42,324 nucleotides of DNA from an uncultured Bacteroidota bacterium (GCA_913055825.1 CAJXKB010000018.1:1-42324); one strand, 5' to 3'; counted from the stretch's first letter, positions 1 through 8,507 are shown. The notes: a model not told the origin generated them from the sequence alone. Program-made: numbers and translations.

Positions 1-201
1 GAATTTATTCTATAAAAGTTTTTGTCCGTGAGCAAAAAGGGGATGCTTAGGGCGGGCAGAGATTCGTTATAGTACGAAATAAAAACATTTGGGTATTTGG
101 TTTAAGTAATTGATGCTAAGGTAAATAAATACTTTTAAAAAAGCGAGTTTTTATATTAATTTTTGCTGATTTGAGGAATTTTTAAGGTTAGATGAGGCCT
201 T
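1..201. other. intergenic, no intact gene
   Basis: AT-rich sequence at the left edge with no convincing ORF, RNA or hairpin. The last part may be eroded upstream sequence of the RAYT remnant, but too little is preserved to claim it. Confidence 0.5.
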
Positions 202-524
202 GTGGGTTTAAAGTGTTTTATCATCGGCACAAGTCATCTCAAACACAAGCTTCCGCTAAGACATGCGCCATTGTGGGGAATAAGAAAATTTGAATATGCA
301 GGACGTCGTTTAAACCGGATATCCAAATATAAATTTTGGAAAGATGACAATCATGCCATTTTGCTAGAACCAAATGAAGTTGAAAAGATTGACCAAAAAC
401 TTAACTATATCCATGACAATCCTGTACGGGCCATGATTGTGGACAACCCTAAGATTATATTTTCAGTTCAGCGAGAAATTATGGAGGTGAGGAAGGCTTT
501 GTGAAGATTGATTTTTTGCATTAA
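202..524 (+). pseudogene. REP-associated (RAYT, IS200-like Y1) transposase, C-terminal remnant with frameshift
   Basis: This is the decayed 3' part of a REP-associated tyrosine transposase, a single-copy relative of IS200/IS605 transposases that handles short palindromic repeats. The readable part carries the family's C-terminal signature: KFWKDDNHAILL, then IDQKLNYIHDNPVRA and VDNP. At about 451-453 the frame breaks. One added base in the short A run would restore a continuation in another frame reading DYIFSSARNYGGEEG, the usual family ending, with a stop at 522-524. The HUH catalytic domain, normally in the first 100 or so residues, is not recognisable upstream, and only faint debris is visible before 202. 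Family membership is seen from the motif. Loss of function is inferred from the missing N-terminus plus the frameshift. REP-like palindromes lie just downstream. Confidence 0.8.
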
Positions 525-541
525 AAAAGCAGGCCTAAATG

Positions 542-565
542 CGTCCTCGTTTGCAATCGAGGACG
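542..565. repeat. REP-like palindrome next to the RAYT remnant
   Basis: An 8-bp perfect inverted repeat (CGTCCTCG / CGAGGACG) with an 8-nt loop, TTTGCAAT. It lies 18 bases after the end of the restored transposase frame. RAYT genes are typically flanked by the palindromes they act on, so this is read as a REP unit. The assignment is inferred from position and structure only. Confidence 0.6.
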
Positions 566-572
566 AGAAGAT

Positions 573-604
573 GGCCTGCAAAAATATTATTGCAGGCCTT
601 TTTT
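573..604 (+). terminator. hairpin with T tract, terminator-like, part of the REP region
   Basis: A perfect 9-bp stem, GGCCTGCAA (573-581) with TTGCAGGCC (590-598), followed by a T run. Its left arm can instead pair with GCAGGCC at 529-535, enclosing the 542-565 palindrome. It could end transcripts of the transposase remnant or be a second REP unit. Confidence 0.6.
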
Positions 605-729
605 GCTTGTGTAAAGGCAGATGTAACGCTTAACAATCTTTAACGACTTTGACTTCCGTTCAAAACGTGTTTTGCAAATATTTGTTAATTTTACCACCTT
701 AATTCAAAAACTTATTAATAATAGTAAAA

Positions 730-2190
730 ATGAGTAAAGACATATTAAATTTAGAACCGAAAGCCCTGTGGAAAAATTTCTACAGTTTGACTCAAATTCC
801 CCGTCCTTCGAAAAAAGAAGCCAAGGTAATCGAATTTATGAAAAAATTTGGCGAAGACCTCGGTCTGGAAACCAAAGTCGATGAGGTGGGTAACGTTATT
901 ATCAAAAAACCGGCCACCGAAGGGATGGAAAACCGGAAAGGTATTGTTTTGCAGGGACATTTAGATATGGTTCCTCAAAAAAATTCGGACGTCGATCACG
1001 ATTTTGAAAAAGATCCCATTGATGCCTATGTGGATGGCGAATGGGTAACCGCCCGTGGTACTACCCTGGGCGCCGATAACGGAATGGGTGTGGCTGCTAC
1101 AATGGCTGTTCTCGAATCAAAAGATATTGCCCACGGGCCCATCGAGGGGTTGTTTACCATTGATGAAGAAACCGGAATGACCGGTGCCGAGGGGTTGAAA
1201 CCCGGTTTGCTTGATGGCGACATTCTTTTGAACCTCGATTCGGAAGATGAAGGTGAATTGTATATTGGCTGTGCCGGTGGTGTTAATACCAATGGTGAGA
1301 TGGAATACAACGAAGAGGATGTTCCCGCAGGAATGGCCGCTTATCAAATAGCTGTCAAGGGCCTTAAAGGAGGGCACTCGGGCTTGGATATTAATTTAGG
1401 CCGCGGAAATTCGAATAAAATTATTAATGCATTACTGGTCACAGCAGCTGAAAAATATGGCTTGCGTGTGTCTTCCATGGAAGGCGGTAACCTGAGAAAT
1501 GCAATCCCCCGTGAAGCTTTTGCAACGGTAGTGGTACCTGAAGATAAAAAAGCCGATTTCGAAGCTTTTGTGAAAGAGTTTGAACAAATTGTGAAAGATG
1601 AATTTGCCAAAACCGATGCCGGTGTTGTTGTAACTGCCACCGCAACTGACATGCCCGCAAAAGTAATGGAAGAAAAAGCACAGGCAAGCCTATTCAAAGC
1701 GGTTGCGGATTGCCCCAATGGTATGATTACCATGAGCCCCGATTTGGAAGGTATTGTCGAAACTTCTACAAACCTTTCGGTTGTAAAAGCGGCAAATGGC
1801 AAACTGGAAATGCTCAGCTTGCAGCGCAGCCTCACCGAAGAAGGGAAAAATAAAATTGCTGCCGATGTAAGGGCTTCGCACGAAGCCGCCGGATTGAAAG
1901 CCGTTAGTTCGGGCGACTATCCGGGTTGGAAACCCAATCCCGATTCGGTTATCCTGAAGGAGATGAAAGAGATTTATAACAACAAATTTGGTAAAGTTCC
2001 CGAGGTAAAAGTTATTCATGCCGGTTTGGAATGTGGCTTGTTGGGTTCGGTTTATACCAATTGGGATATGATTTCGTTTGGCCCGACCATTCGCTGGCCT
2101 CACTCCCCCGACGAAAAAGTAAATATCGCAACGGTTCAGAAGTTTTGGGATTTTCTTGTGGAAACACTGAAGCAGGTTCCTGAAAAATAA
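730..2190 (+). CDS. pepD: Xaa-His (aminoacyl-histidine) dipeptidase, M20C family
   Basis: Cytosolic di-zinc peptidase that splits Xaa-His and other dipeptides. At 486 aa it has the usual PepD length. The metal-site pattern of M20 is visible: QGHLDM (H77, D79), GADNGMG (D116), the catalytic and metal acidic pair in TIDEETGMTGAEGL (E146/E147), NLDSEDEG (D170), and a C-terminal HAGLECGL histidine. The lid/dimerisation domain begins near KGGHSGLDI. The ATG at 730 is preceded by an AT-rich leader without a Shine-Dalgarno site, which is normal in this phylum. The gene is followed by a long inverted repeat at 2201-2243. A second PepD homologue is cut by the right end of the window. The family call is firm; the exact dipeptide preference is not visible. 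Confidence 0.96.
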   Translation: MSKDILNLEPKALWKNFYSLTQIPRPSKKEAKVIEFMKKFGEDLGLETKVDEVGNVIIKKPATEGMENRKGIVLQGHLDMVPQKNSDVDHDFEKDPIDAYVDGEWVTARGTTLGADNGMGVAATMAVLESKDIAHGPIEGLFTIDEETGMTGAEGLKPGLLDGDILLNLDSEDEGELYIGCAGGVNTNGEMEYNEEDVPAGMAAYQIAVKGLKGGHSGLDINLGRGNSNKIINALLVTAAEKYGLRVSSMEGGNLRNAIPREAFATVVVPEDKKADFEAFVKEFEQIVKDEFAKTDAGVVVTATATDMPAKVMEEKAQASLFKAVADCPNGMITMSPDLEGIVETSTNLSVVKAANGKLEMLSLQRSLTEEGKNKIAADVRASHEAAGLKAVSSGDYPGWKPNPDSVILKEMKEIYNNKFGKVPEVKVIHAGLECGLLGSVYTNWDMISFGPTIRWPHSPDEKVNIATVQKFWDFLVETLKQVPEK

Positions 2191-2200
2191 ATCGTATCAC

Positions 2201-2243
2201 ACCATGGAGTGTTAAGGCTATACAGGCTTTTATACTCCATGGT
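2201..2243 (+). terminator. inverted repeat after pepD, probable terminator
   Basis: A perfect 10-bp inverted repeat (ACCATGGAGT / ACTCCATGGT) separated by 23 bases and followed by TATTTTC. It sits 10 bases after the pepD stop. The long loop makes it weaker than a classic intrinsic terminator. Confidence 0.5.
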
Positions 2244-2306
2244 TATTTTCTCATGCCCCGATAAGAAAAATATTTTCGGTATAAGAAATATTTTTTGCAA
2301 AGGGTT

Positions 2307-2336
2307 TTGTGATTCCAAAAAATAATCTATTTTTGC
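2307..2336 (+). promoter_or_regulatory. Bacteroidetes-type promoter of rpmH
   Basis: TTG at 2307-2309, an 18-base spacer, and the -7 box TATTTTTGC at 2328-2336. This matches the TAnnTTTG -7 consensus of the Bacteroidetes primary sigma factor and places the start of transcription just upstream of rpmH. Confidence 0.7.
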
Positions 2337-2357
2337 ACTCCCAAAATAAACAGGACG

Positions 2358-2510
2358 ATGACAAAAAGAACTTTTCAACCATCAGTAAGAAAAAGAAAGA
2401 ACAAACACGGCTTCCGTGAGAGAATGTCAACCGTGAATGGCCGGAAGGTAATCAAAAGAAGAAGAGCCAAAGGCAGAAAGAAACTGACTGTTTCTGACGA
2501 ATACAGATAG
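2358..2510 (+). CDS. rpmH: 50S ribosomal protein bL34
   Basis: Ribosomal protein L34 of the large subunit, 50 residues. It begins [20 protein letters not shown] and continues with the conserved [23 protein letters not shown] core, then a short Bacteroidetes-type tail ending DEYR. More than a third of the residues are Lys or Arg, as expected for an rRNA-binding extension protein. It has its own promoter (-7 box at 2328-2336) and is followed by a strong terminator at 2559-2591, so it is probably transcribed alone. In many bacteria rpmH lies beside rnpA and dnaA near the origin; here it does not, so its position says nothing about oriC. Confidence 0.97.
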   Translation: MTKRTFQPSVRKRKNKHGFRERMSTVNGRKVIKRRRAKGRKKLTVSDEYR

Positions 2511-2558
2511 TGAGCGGAACATTTCGCAATTTTTCTATATAGCCGTAAAAAATTAATG

Positions 2559-2591
2559 GAGACTGCCCCAAAACCGGGACGGTCTCTTTTT
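2559..2591 (+). terminator. intrinsic terminator after rpmH
   Basis: An 11-position stem between GAGACTGCCCC (2559-2569) and GGGACGGTCTC (2576-2586), with one U-G pair and one mismatch, followed by TTTTT. Confidence 0.8.
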
Positions 2592-2636
2592 CGTTTTTTA
2601 TATTTTATACTTTTATACGATTAAAACCATTGAAAT

Positions 2637-2963
2637 ATGACCATTCAGGAGGCACAACAACGAATCGACAAGTGGATCAATACCACCGGTGTGCGTTATT
2701 TTAACGAACTTACCAACATGGCCATGCTTGCCGAGGAGGTGGGTGAGGTAGCCCGTGTTATTGCTCGAAAATATGGTGAACAATCGTTTAAAGAATCGGA
2801 TAAATCGGTTGATTTGGCGGATGAGATGGCCGATGTGCTGTTCGTTTTGATGTGTTTGGCCAATCAAACAGGTGTCGATTTAACCGATGCACTCGAAAAA
2901 AATCTCATTAAGAAGGAAACCCGCGATAAACTGCGGCATAAACAGAACGAGAAGTTGCGATAA
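2637..2963 (+). CDS. MazG-like nucleotide pyrophosphohydrolase
   Basis: Small all-alpha NTP pyrophosphohydrolase of the MazG-like superfamily, which hydrolyses (d)NTPs to NMP plus pyrophosphate and usually serves to clean the nucleotide pool. It has 108 aa, a single MazG unit. The Mg-binding helices are visible: LAEEVGEVARVIARKYGE near residues 30-48 supplies the EExxE motif, and VDLADEMADVLFVLMCLA near 58-75 supplies the DExxD-type motif. It stands alone between a terminator and the tRNA-Leu promoter. The short length resembles the stand-alone enzymes rather than the two-domain E. coli MazG. The substrate cannot be read from sequence. Confidence 0.88.
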   Translation: MTIQEAQQRIDKWINTTGVRYFNELTNMAMLAEEVGEVARVIARKYGEQSFKESDKSVDLADEMADVLFVLMCLANQTGVDLTDALEKNLIKKETRDKLRHKQNEKLR

Positions 2964-3039
2964 ATCATGTTGATTTACTGATGTTTCCGGGTGAAATGCG
3001 TAATGTGTTAAACGAACTATTTTGAAATTAAAAAAGTAG

Positions 3040-3048
3040 TATATTTGC
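3040..3048 (+). promoter_or_regulatory. -7 promoter box of tRNA-Leu
   Basis: TATATTTGC, a full match to TAnnTTTGC, 27 bases before the mature tRNA end. A TTG lies 15 bases upstream at 3022-3024, closer than usual. Confidence 0.6.
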
Positions 3049-3075
3049 ACCCCTTTTAGCCAGGGAATGTTTTTC

Positions 3076-3157
3076 GCGGATGTGGCGAAATTGGTAGACG
3101 CGCTAGACTTAGGATCTGGTGCCGCAAGGCGTGGGGGTTCGAGTCCCTTCATCCGCA
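3076..3157 (+). tRNA. tRNA-Leu(UAG)
   Basis: 82-nt class II tRNA. The acceptor stem is GCGGATG (3076-3082) with CATCCGC (3150-3156), discriminator A at 3157. The D-arm carries GGTAGACGC. The anticodon loop CTTAGGA (3108-3114) has TAG at 3110-3112. There is a long variable arm (TGCCGCAAGGCGT region), and the T-loop is GGTTCGAGTCC. No CCA is encoded. It reads CUN leucine codons, best CUA. Its -7 box lies upstream, and tig starts 33 bases later, so the tRNA and tig could share a transcript. Confidence 0.97.
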
Positions 3158-3190
3158 CTTTTTACTTTTTATTAAAAAAAATCATTTTCA

Positions 3191-4540
3191 ATGAATATTA
3201 CACAGGAAGAAAGCGGAAAACTTACCGCCCTGGTTCACATTAACCTAAAAGAAGAAGACTTTATAGATAAAGTCAATGCTCAACTTAAAGATTATCGCAA
3301 AAAAGCCCAGATGCCCGGCTTTCGTCCCGGCATGGTCCCCATGGGAATGATTAAGAAAATGTATGGCAATGCGGTAATGGCCGACGAGGTAAACAAAACA
3401 GTTTCGGATGCTTTAAACAACTACATTTACGATAATAAAATCAATATTTTGGGATATCCGCTACCCAACGAGGAAAAAAGCAAACCAGTGGATTTTGACG
3501 GACAAAAAGAGTTTGATTTTTATTTTGATTTGGGATTGGCTCCTGATATCAATGTAAATATCTCGGAAGATTTAAAAGTGCCTTATTATTCGATTAAGGT
3601 GACTGATGAAGAGGTTGAAAGTGCAATAAAAGATATGCAAAAACGTTTGGGAGAAGAAGAACATCCCGAAAAGGCTGAACTTGATGATACGCTTCATGGA
3701 AAAGTGCAACAGGTAAATGAAGAAGGAGAAGTGGTTGAAGATGGCCATAATGCAGAAACTTTATTTGTTATCAGTGATATTAAACTGAAAACTATTCAGA
3801 AACTTTTTGTGGGAAAAGAAGTCGGTGCTAAGATTGTTTTTAATCCTATGAGAGCTTTTAAGGATGAAACTAAAGTTAAAGAATTACTGAAATTGAAGGA
3901 TGCTGACGAAAATATTAAGGCAGATTACGAATTTGAAATTACCGATATTGTACGGGTGAAAGAAGCTGAATTAAATGAAGAATTTTATAAAAAAGTTTAT
4001 CCTTCTGATGAATTGAAAACAGAAGAGGATTTTAAAAATCGTGTTCGCGAAGACCTCTCAACTCATTATCAGCATGATGCCGATAAACAATTTGTGGGTG
4101 ATACCATCGATCAAATTCTTAAACAAGTGGATCCCGAATTACCCAATGAATTCTTGAAACGTTGGTTGCTCGAAAACAATAAAGGAAAAGCTACAGCCGG
4201 GCAAATTGACGGTCAGTATGAAAGTTACGCCAAAACTTTTAAATGGCAATTAATTGAAGGTAAATTGATTGAGCAATTTGGCGATGCACTTAAAGTGAGT
4301 GACGAAGATGTCCGCGACAAAGTAAGGGCTTATTTCCAAATGGCAGGTGGAGAAACGTCGAACCCGCAGGTTGAAGGCATCGTTGATCAGATATTGAGTA
4401 ACGATCAGGAGCGGGAACGTATTTATGGTGAGTTGATGGATGAGCGTTATATTGCTTTTTTCAAAGAAAAGATCACAAAGGACGAAAAAGAAGTAAGTCC
4501 TGAAGAATTGGTAAAAATTGTTTCAACTCCTAAAAAATAA
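3191..4540 (+). CDS. tig: trigger factor, ribosome-associated chaperone
   Basis: Binds the ribosome exit tunnel beside uL23, shelters nascent chains and carries a peptidyl-prolyl isomerase domain. The 449 aa match family length. The N-terminal ribosome-binding domain holds the signature GFRPGMVP at residues 43-50. Methionine replaces the lysine of the GFRxGK motif, a variation I believe is common in Bacteroidetes. An FKBP-like middle segment spans very roughly residues 150-255. The rest is the helical C-terminal chaperone arm, with many charged residues. It is followed after 11 bases by clpP and then clpX, the classic tig-clpP-clpX order linking folding and degradation of new proteins. Confidence 0.95.
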   Translation: MNITQEESGKLTALVHINLKEEDFIDKVNAQLKDYRKKAQMPGFRPGMVPMGMIKKMYGNAVMADEVNKTVSDALNNYIYDNKINILGYPLPNEEKSKPVDFDGQKEFDFYFDLGLAPDINVNISEDLKVPYYSIKVTDEEVESAIKDMQKRLGEEEHPEKAELDDTLHGKVQQVNEEGEVVEDGHNAETLFVISDIKLKTIQKLFVGKEVGAKIVFNPMRAFKDETKVKELLKLKDADENIKADYEFEITDIVRVKEAELNEEFYKKVYPSDELKTEEDFKNRVREDLSTHYQHDADKQFVGDTIDQILKQVDPELPNEFLKRWLLENNKGKATAGQIDGQYESYAKTFKWQLIEGKLIEQFGDALKVSDEDVRDKVRAYFQMAGGETSNPQVEGIVDQILSNDQERERIYGELMDERYIAFFKEKITKDEKEVSPEELVKIVSTPKK

Positions 4541-4551
4541 AAAATAAAATC

Positions 4552-5229
4552 ATGGATACTAGCAAAGAGTTCAGAAAATTTGCCACCGGGCACATGGGTA
4601 TCAGCAGCCAAAAGCTGGATAGTTATAGCTCTGTTTATGGAAATTACATTTCGCCTACCATTATCGAAGAACGAAAGCTGAATGTGGCGCAGATGGATGT
4701 GTTTTCACGCTTGATGATGGATCGCATTATCTTCCTCGGAGTGCCTATCGACGATTATGTGGCAAACATTATCCAGGCACAATTGCTCTTTCTGGAATCG
4801 GTTGATTCCTCACGTGATATCCAGATATACCTGAATACTCCCGGTGGCTCGGTTTATGCAGGTTTGGGGATTTATGATACTATGCAGTACATAAAACCTG
4901 ATGTGGCAACTATTTGTACGGGCATGGCTGCTTCAATGGGTGCCGTAATATTATGTGCTGGTACAAAGGGAAAACGTACAGCACTTACTCATTCACGTGT
5001 GCTGATTCACCAACCAATGGGGGGAGCGCAGGGTCAGGCTTCCGATATTGAAATTACCGCAAGGGAAATTCAAAAGCTGAAAAAAGAACTCTACACAATT
5101 ATTTCTAAACATTCGGGCCAGACCTACAAAAAAGTTTGGAAAGACAGTGATCGTGATTACTGGATGACAGCCAGCGAAGCCAAGGAATATGGCATGATTG
5201 ACGAAGTGTTGATAAGAAAAGACAGGTAA
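4552..5229 (+). CDS. clpP: ATP-dependent Clp protease proteolytic subunit
   Basis: Serine protease subunit that forms two stacked heptameric rings and degrades proteins fed in by ClpX. 225 aa. The catalytic triad is visible: S128 in GMAASMGA, H153 in VLIHQPMGG, and the aspartate in the RDYWMTASEAKEYG region (probably D202). NTPGGSVYAGLGIYD is the oxyanion and substrate strand signature. About 35 residues precede the mature core (IIEERKLNVAQMDVFSRL), consistent with a cleaved propeptide or an extended N-terminus. It starts 11 bases after tig, with clpX downstream, so co-transcription is likely. A hairpin at 5253-5276 may reduce read-through into clpX. Confidence 0.96.
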   Translation: MDTSKEFRKFATGHMGISSQKLDSYSSVYGNYISPTIIEERKLNVAQMDVFSRLMMDRIIFLGVPIDDYVANIIQAQLLFLESVDSSRDIQIYLNTPGGSVYAGLGIYDTMQYIKPDVATICTGMAASMGAVILCAGTKGKRTALTHSRVLIHQPMGGAQGQASDIEITAREIQKLKKELYTIISKHSGQTYKKVWKDSDRDYWMTASEAKEYGMIDEVLIRKDR

Positions 5230-5252
5230 TAACTGAAATATAAACAAGATGT

Positions 5253-5280
5253 AAAGGCTGGGTTGTTCCTGCCTTTGCTT
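5253..5280 (+). terminator. terminator-like hairpin between clpP and clpX
   Basis: AAAGGC (5253-5258) pairs with GCCTTT (5271-5276), with inner GG/CC pairs, followed by GCTTTT. It is a weak hairpin and probably attenuates rather than fully separates clpX from tig-clpP. Confidence 0.4.
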
Positions 5281-5315
5281 TTGTAAATAGGAGACTTTGG
5301 CATAGATTAAAAATT

Positions 5316-6554
5316 ATGGCGAAAAAGAAAGAAGAACATTGTTCATTTTGTGGCAGGCCCAAATCGGAAACCAGGCTTTTGATATCAGGACTGGAAGCAA
5401 AAATATGTAATTATTGCATTGAACAGGCTCAGCAAATTCTTGAAGAGGAACTTAAAACCACTTCAAAAGAGTTGAAAATTGACCACACTTTATTAAAACC
5501 TGCCGAAATTAAAGCCTTCCTCGATACCTATGTGATTGGCCAGGAAGATGCTAAAAAAGTGCTTTCAGTTGCCGTTTACAATCATTACAAACGGCTTGGT
5601 CAGACGCAGGATGCCGATGATGTCGAAATTGAAAAATCGAATGTGATACTGGTGGGTGAAACAGGAACTGGTAAAACTTTGCTGGCACGTACTATTGCAC
5701 GTATGCTGCATGTACCTTTTGCTATTGCCGATGCTACAGTACTCACCGAAGCCGGTTATGTGGGTGAAGATGTGGAGAGTATCCTGACCCGATTGTTGCA
5801 AGCTGCTGATTATGATGTGAAAGCAGCCGAAAAGGGAATTATATTTATTGATGAAATTGATAAGATTGCCCGTAAAAGTGATAATCCTTCTATCACGAGG
5901 GATGTTTCGGGCGAAGGCGTGCAGCAGGCTTTGTTGAAGCTGCTTGAAGGTGCTATAATTAATGTGCCACCACAAGGCGGACGGAAACATCCTGAGCAAA
6001 AAATGATTCAGGTAGATACTAAGAATATTCTTTTTATTTCAGGCGGTGCTTTTCAGGGTATTGAACGGATTATTGCTTCAAGGCTGAGGACTCACGTGGT
6101 GGGTTATGCTTTTGCCGGCCACAAAGACGATAGTGTGGACAAGGATAATTTGCTGAAATATATTTCGCCTGCAGACCTTAAAAAATTCGGTTTAATTCCT
6201 GAAATTGTAGGGCGTTTACCCATTCTTACCTATTTAAATCCGTTGGATAAGGAAGCGTTGAAACGTATACTGGTTGAGCCGAAAAATGCTTTGGTAAAAC
6301 AATTTACCAAACTTTTTGCCATGGATGATATTAAATTGGTGTTCCAGAAAGATGCGCTCGATTTTATTGTTGAGAAATCTATCGAATACAAATTGGGGGC
6401 CAGGGGATTACGATCTATAGTCGAAGCTATTTTGATGGATGCCATGTTTGACCTGCCTTCTGATAAAAAGACAAAAACGCTACGAATAACACTAAATTAT
6501 GCCCGTGAAAAATTCGGCAAAGCCACCCTGGCAAAATTAAAAGCAGCTGTATAG
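5316..6554 (+). CDS. clpX: ATP-dependent Clp protease ATP-binding subunit
   Basis: AAA+ unfoldase of the ClpXP protease; recognises tagged proteins, unfolds them and threads them into ClpP. 412 aa. The N-terminal zinc-binding domain has four cysteines (C9, C12, C31, C34). The AAA+ core has Walker A GETGTGKT (114-121), the pore loop GYVG (147-150), Walker B IIFIDE (175-180), the RKH loop in GGRKHPEQK, and the sensor-2 motif GARGLRS near the C-terminus. It is the third gene of the tig-clpP-clpX cluster, 86 bases after clpP. It converges on the nhaC-like gene with only 25 bases between the two stops and no obvious strong hairpin there. Confidence 0.97.
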   Translation: MAKKKEEHCSFCGRPKSETRLLISGLEAKICNYCIEQAQQILEEELKTTSKELKIDHTLLKPAEIKAFLDTYVIGQEDAKKVLSVAVYNHYKRLGQTQDADDVEIEKSNVILVGETGTGKTLLARTIARMLHVPFAIADATVLTEAGYVGEDVESILTRLLQAADYDVKAAEKGIIFIDEIDKIARKSDNPSITRDVSGEGVQQALLKLLEGAIINVPPQGGRKHPEQKMIQVDTKNILFISGGAFQGIERIIASRLRTHVVGYAFAGHKDDSVDKDNLLKYISPADLKKFGLIPEIVGRLPILTYLNPLDKEALKRILVEPKNALVKQFTKLFAMDDIKLVFQKDALDFIVEKSIEYKLGARGLRSIVEAILMDAMFDLPSDKKTKTLRITLNYAREKFGKATLAKLKAAV

Positions 6555-6579
6555 TTTTTTCTTAACTTTTTCAAAGTAT

Positions 6580-8043
6580 TTAATTTTCTTCTTCCGGTTT
6601 CTTTTTATCATCGCTAAAGCGCCTGATTTTGATATTCATGTAGGCAAAAAAGATGGTCATAAGCGGGCTGATTAAATTAAAAAAAGCGTAGGGAAGATAA
6701 CTCAGTGTAGGAACACCCAACACCCTGGCTTGTGTGGCACCGCCGGTGTTCCATGGAACCAATACGGAGGTTACTGTCCCGGCATCTTCCAGCGTACGGC
6801 TCAATACCTCCGGTTTTAAGTTACGATCCTTAAAAGCATCATGGTACATTTCGCCCGGCACTACAATTGAAATATATTGGTCAGATGCGGTAATATTGAA
6901 AAATATACAAGATAAGGCCGTAGAGGTAATAAGCGTACCGTCTTTTTTAACCATTCCCAATACGGTGGATGTTATTTTCCGTAACATTCCGTTTGATTCC
7001 ATGATTCCCCCAAATGTCATGGCCGAGAGGATCAGCCAGATGGTTTGCAACATGCCTGCCATGCCCCCGGTGGAAAACAGGTCGTTCATGGCCGGATTTT
7101 CGGTTATGATAGCCGTTTTTCCATAAATAGCCTGCATTACCCCAATGTACGAAGCTTTTGCATAATTCCCGCTGATGTGGGTTAAATTTTCAATAATATG
7201 AGGTTGAAAAATAACAGCAGCAATGGCCCCCAACACAACTCCCACACTTAAAGCCGGTAGGGGAGGCATCTTTTTCAGGATGACAACGAACAAAATAACC
7301 GGCACTAAAAACAGCCAGGGGGTAATATGAAAAGTGTGTTCAATCGCCGTTTGTACTTCTTTAACATGAGTGGGTGTTACACCTGTGTGATAGGTAAACC
7401 CAATGATCAGAAAAATAATCAGTGTCAGGCTCATGGAAGGAACAGTGGTGTACATCATGTAACGGATGTGTGTGAATAAATCGGTGCCGGCTACTGCCGG
7501 GGCAAGATTGGTTGTGTCGGACAGGGGTGACATTTTATCGCCAAAGTAGGCCCCCGAAACAATAGCCCCGGCTACAATGGCTTTGTCGAAACCCATGGCA
7601 TCACCAATGCCGAGCAGTGCCACACCAATGGTGGCAATTGTTGACCATGAACTTCCTGTTGCCAGCGAAACGATACCGCCAATCACCACGGCAGCAAATA
7701 AAAAGATACTTGGATACAGAATGTCAAGTCCGTAATATATCAGCGCCGGTACCACTCCGCTGATGAGCCAGGTTCCTGCCAATGCTCCAATAAGTAGTAA
7801 AATTAGAATTGCCGGCATAGCTGTCCCGATGGTTTTTACGATCTGATCTCGCATGTGTGTCCATGTATAACCCATTCGCAATCCCAGGATGCCGGCCAGT
7901 GCAGCGGCTGTCATTAGGGCTACCTGATTGGCACCCTGCAAAGTGTCTTTCCAGAATAATACATTGAATGACAATAACATAATAAGAAAAACAATGGGAA
8001 TTAATGCTTCTGTAAGACTGGGCTGGCGTTGGGTGGATGTCAT
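6580..8043 (-). CDS. nhaC: NhaC family Na+/H+ antiporter
   Basis: Inner-membrane cation/proton exchanger of the NhaC family, expected to expel Na+ for H+ and support pH and sodium homeostasis. Some members instead exchange malate and lactate. 487 aa with about a dozen hydrophobic segments. Conserved NhaC stretches are visible: GDKMSPLSDTTNLAPAVAGTD in the first half, SCIFFNITASDQYISIVVPGEMY and EDAGTVTSVLVPWNTGGA in the second. The C-terminus is charged (DDKKKPEEEN), as expected for a cytosolic tail. It stands alone, facing clpX, with a repeat-rich gap behind its start. The exact ion pair cannot be read from sequence. Confidence 0.9.
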   Translation of the reverse strand: MTSTQRQPSLTEALIPIVFLIMLLSFNVLFWKDTLQGANQVALMTAAALAGILGLRMGYTWTHMRDQIVKTIGTAMPAILILLLIGALAGTWLISGVVPALIYYGLDILYPSIFLFAAVVIGGIVSLATGSSWSTIATIGVALLGIGDAMGFDKAIVAGAIVSGAYFGDKMSPLSDTTNLAPAVAGTDLFTHIRYMMYTTVPSMSLTLIIFLIIGFTYHTGVTPTHVKEVQTAIEHTFHITPWLFLVPVILFVVILKKMPPLPALSVGVVLGAIAAVIFQPHIIENLTHISGNYAKASYIGVMQAIYGKTAIITENPAMNDLFSTGGMAGMLQTIWLILSAMTFGGIMESNGMLRKITSTVLGMVKKDGTLITSTALSCIFFNITASDQYISIVVPGEMYHDAFKDRNLKPEVLSRTLEDAGTVTSVLVPWNTGGATQARVLGVPTLSYLPYAFFNLISPLMTIFFAYMNIKIRRFSDDKKKPEEEN

Positions 8044-8184
8044 AAATAAATTACTTTTTAAGTGCCGAAAGGTACGGAATTCCTGAATTTTGAGAAATGG
8101 ATTAACGATTTTTTGTCCGGGATAAAAAATTTATCCGGATTGAGCAGATAGGTTGGCTGAATATTATTTTGATGTGCCGGAATA

Positions 8185-8273
8185 AATCCCGAAGGGATTA
8201 AACAATAATAGCCACAGGTGTAACCTGTGGAATTATTTCGTGTATGGTTCAACTCTAAAGGAGTTGAACTATA
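8185..8273. repeat. cluster of three short-loop palindromes
   Basis: Three adjacent near-perfect palindromes with loops of about 3 nt lie between the divergent nhaC and reductase genes. They are AATCCC-GAA-GGGATT (8185-8199), CCACAGGT-GTA-ACCTGTGG (8212-8230) and GTTCAACTC-TAAAG-GAGTTGAAC (8247-8269). The last extends to 8243-8273 through a G-U pair. The rest of the roughly 460-base gap (8044-8507) shows no gene. The pattern resembles dispersed intergenic repeats of Bacteroidetes genomes, but copy number cannot be judged here. Confidence 0.65.
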
Positions 8274-8435
8274 GCAAATATTTTTCATTGAAATCTATCC
8301 CGTTTATTTTATATAAAACACATTTTTTGTTTTTTAGAATCCCTAGGATATAACTGAACAATTTGTCACGATTTTTATTATAAAGGGTGTTCTTCCTGTC
8401 CTTGTTCGAAAATACAATTTGATATAAAATTTGTG

Positions 8436-8444
8436 TACTTTTGC
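8436..8444 (+). promoter_or_regulatory. -7 promoter box of the flavin reductase gene
   Basis: TACTTTTGC matches TAnnTTTGC. It lies 63 bases before the ATG at 8508 and rules out the upstream in-frame TTG at 8433 as the translation start. Confidence 0.6.
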
Positions 8445-8507
8445 AGACCCAAAAAATCCCTGCACTTAACAAGTGAAACTAAAATATTAAATAAGTTGAA
8501 ACAACAA

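Noticed and set aside
1344-1835. 163-codon minus-strand ORF inside pepD
   Set aside because: It is antisense to a well-conserved gene and shows no recognisable motif.
8058-8288. 76-codon minus-strand ORF in the gap beside nhaC
   Set aside because: It translates the palindrome cluster, so its apparent recurrence in databases would reflect the DNA repeat, not a protein.
8433-8507. In-frame TTG extension of the flavin reductase by 25 codons
   Set aside because: It runs through the -7 promoter box at 8436-8444 and adds no family similarity; the ATG at 8508 starts the conserved domain.
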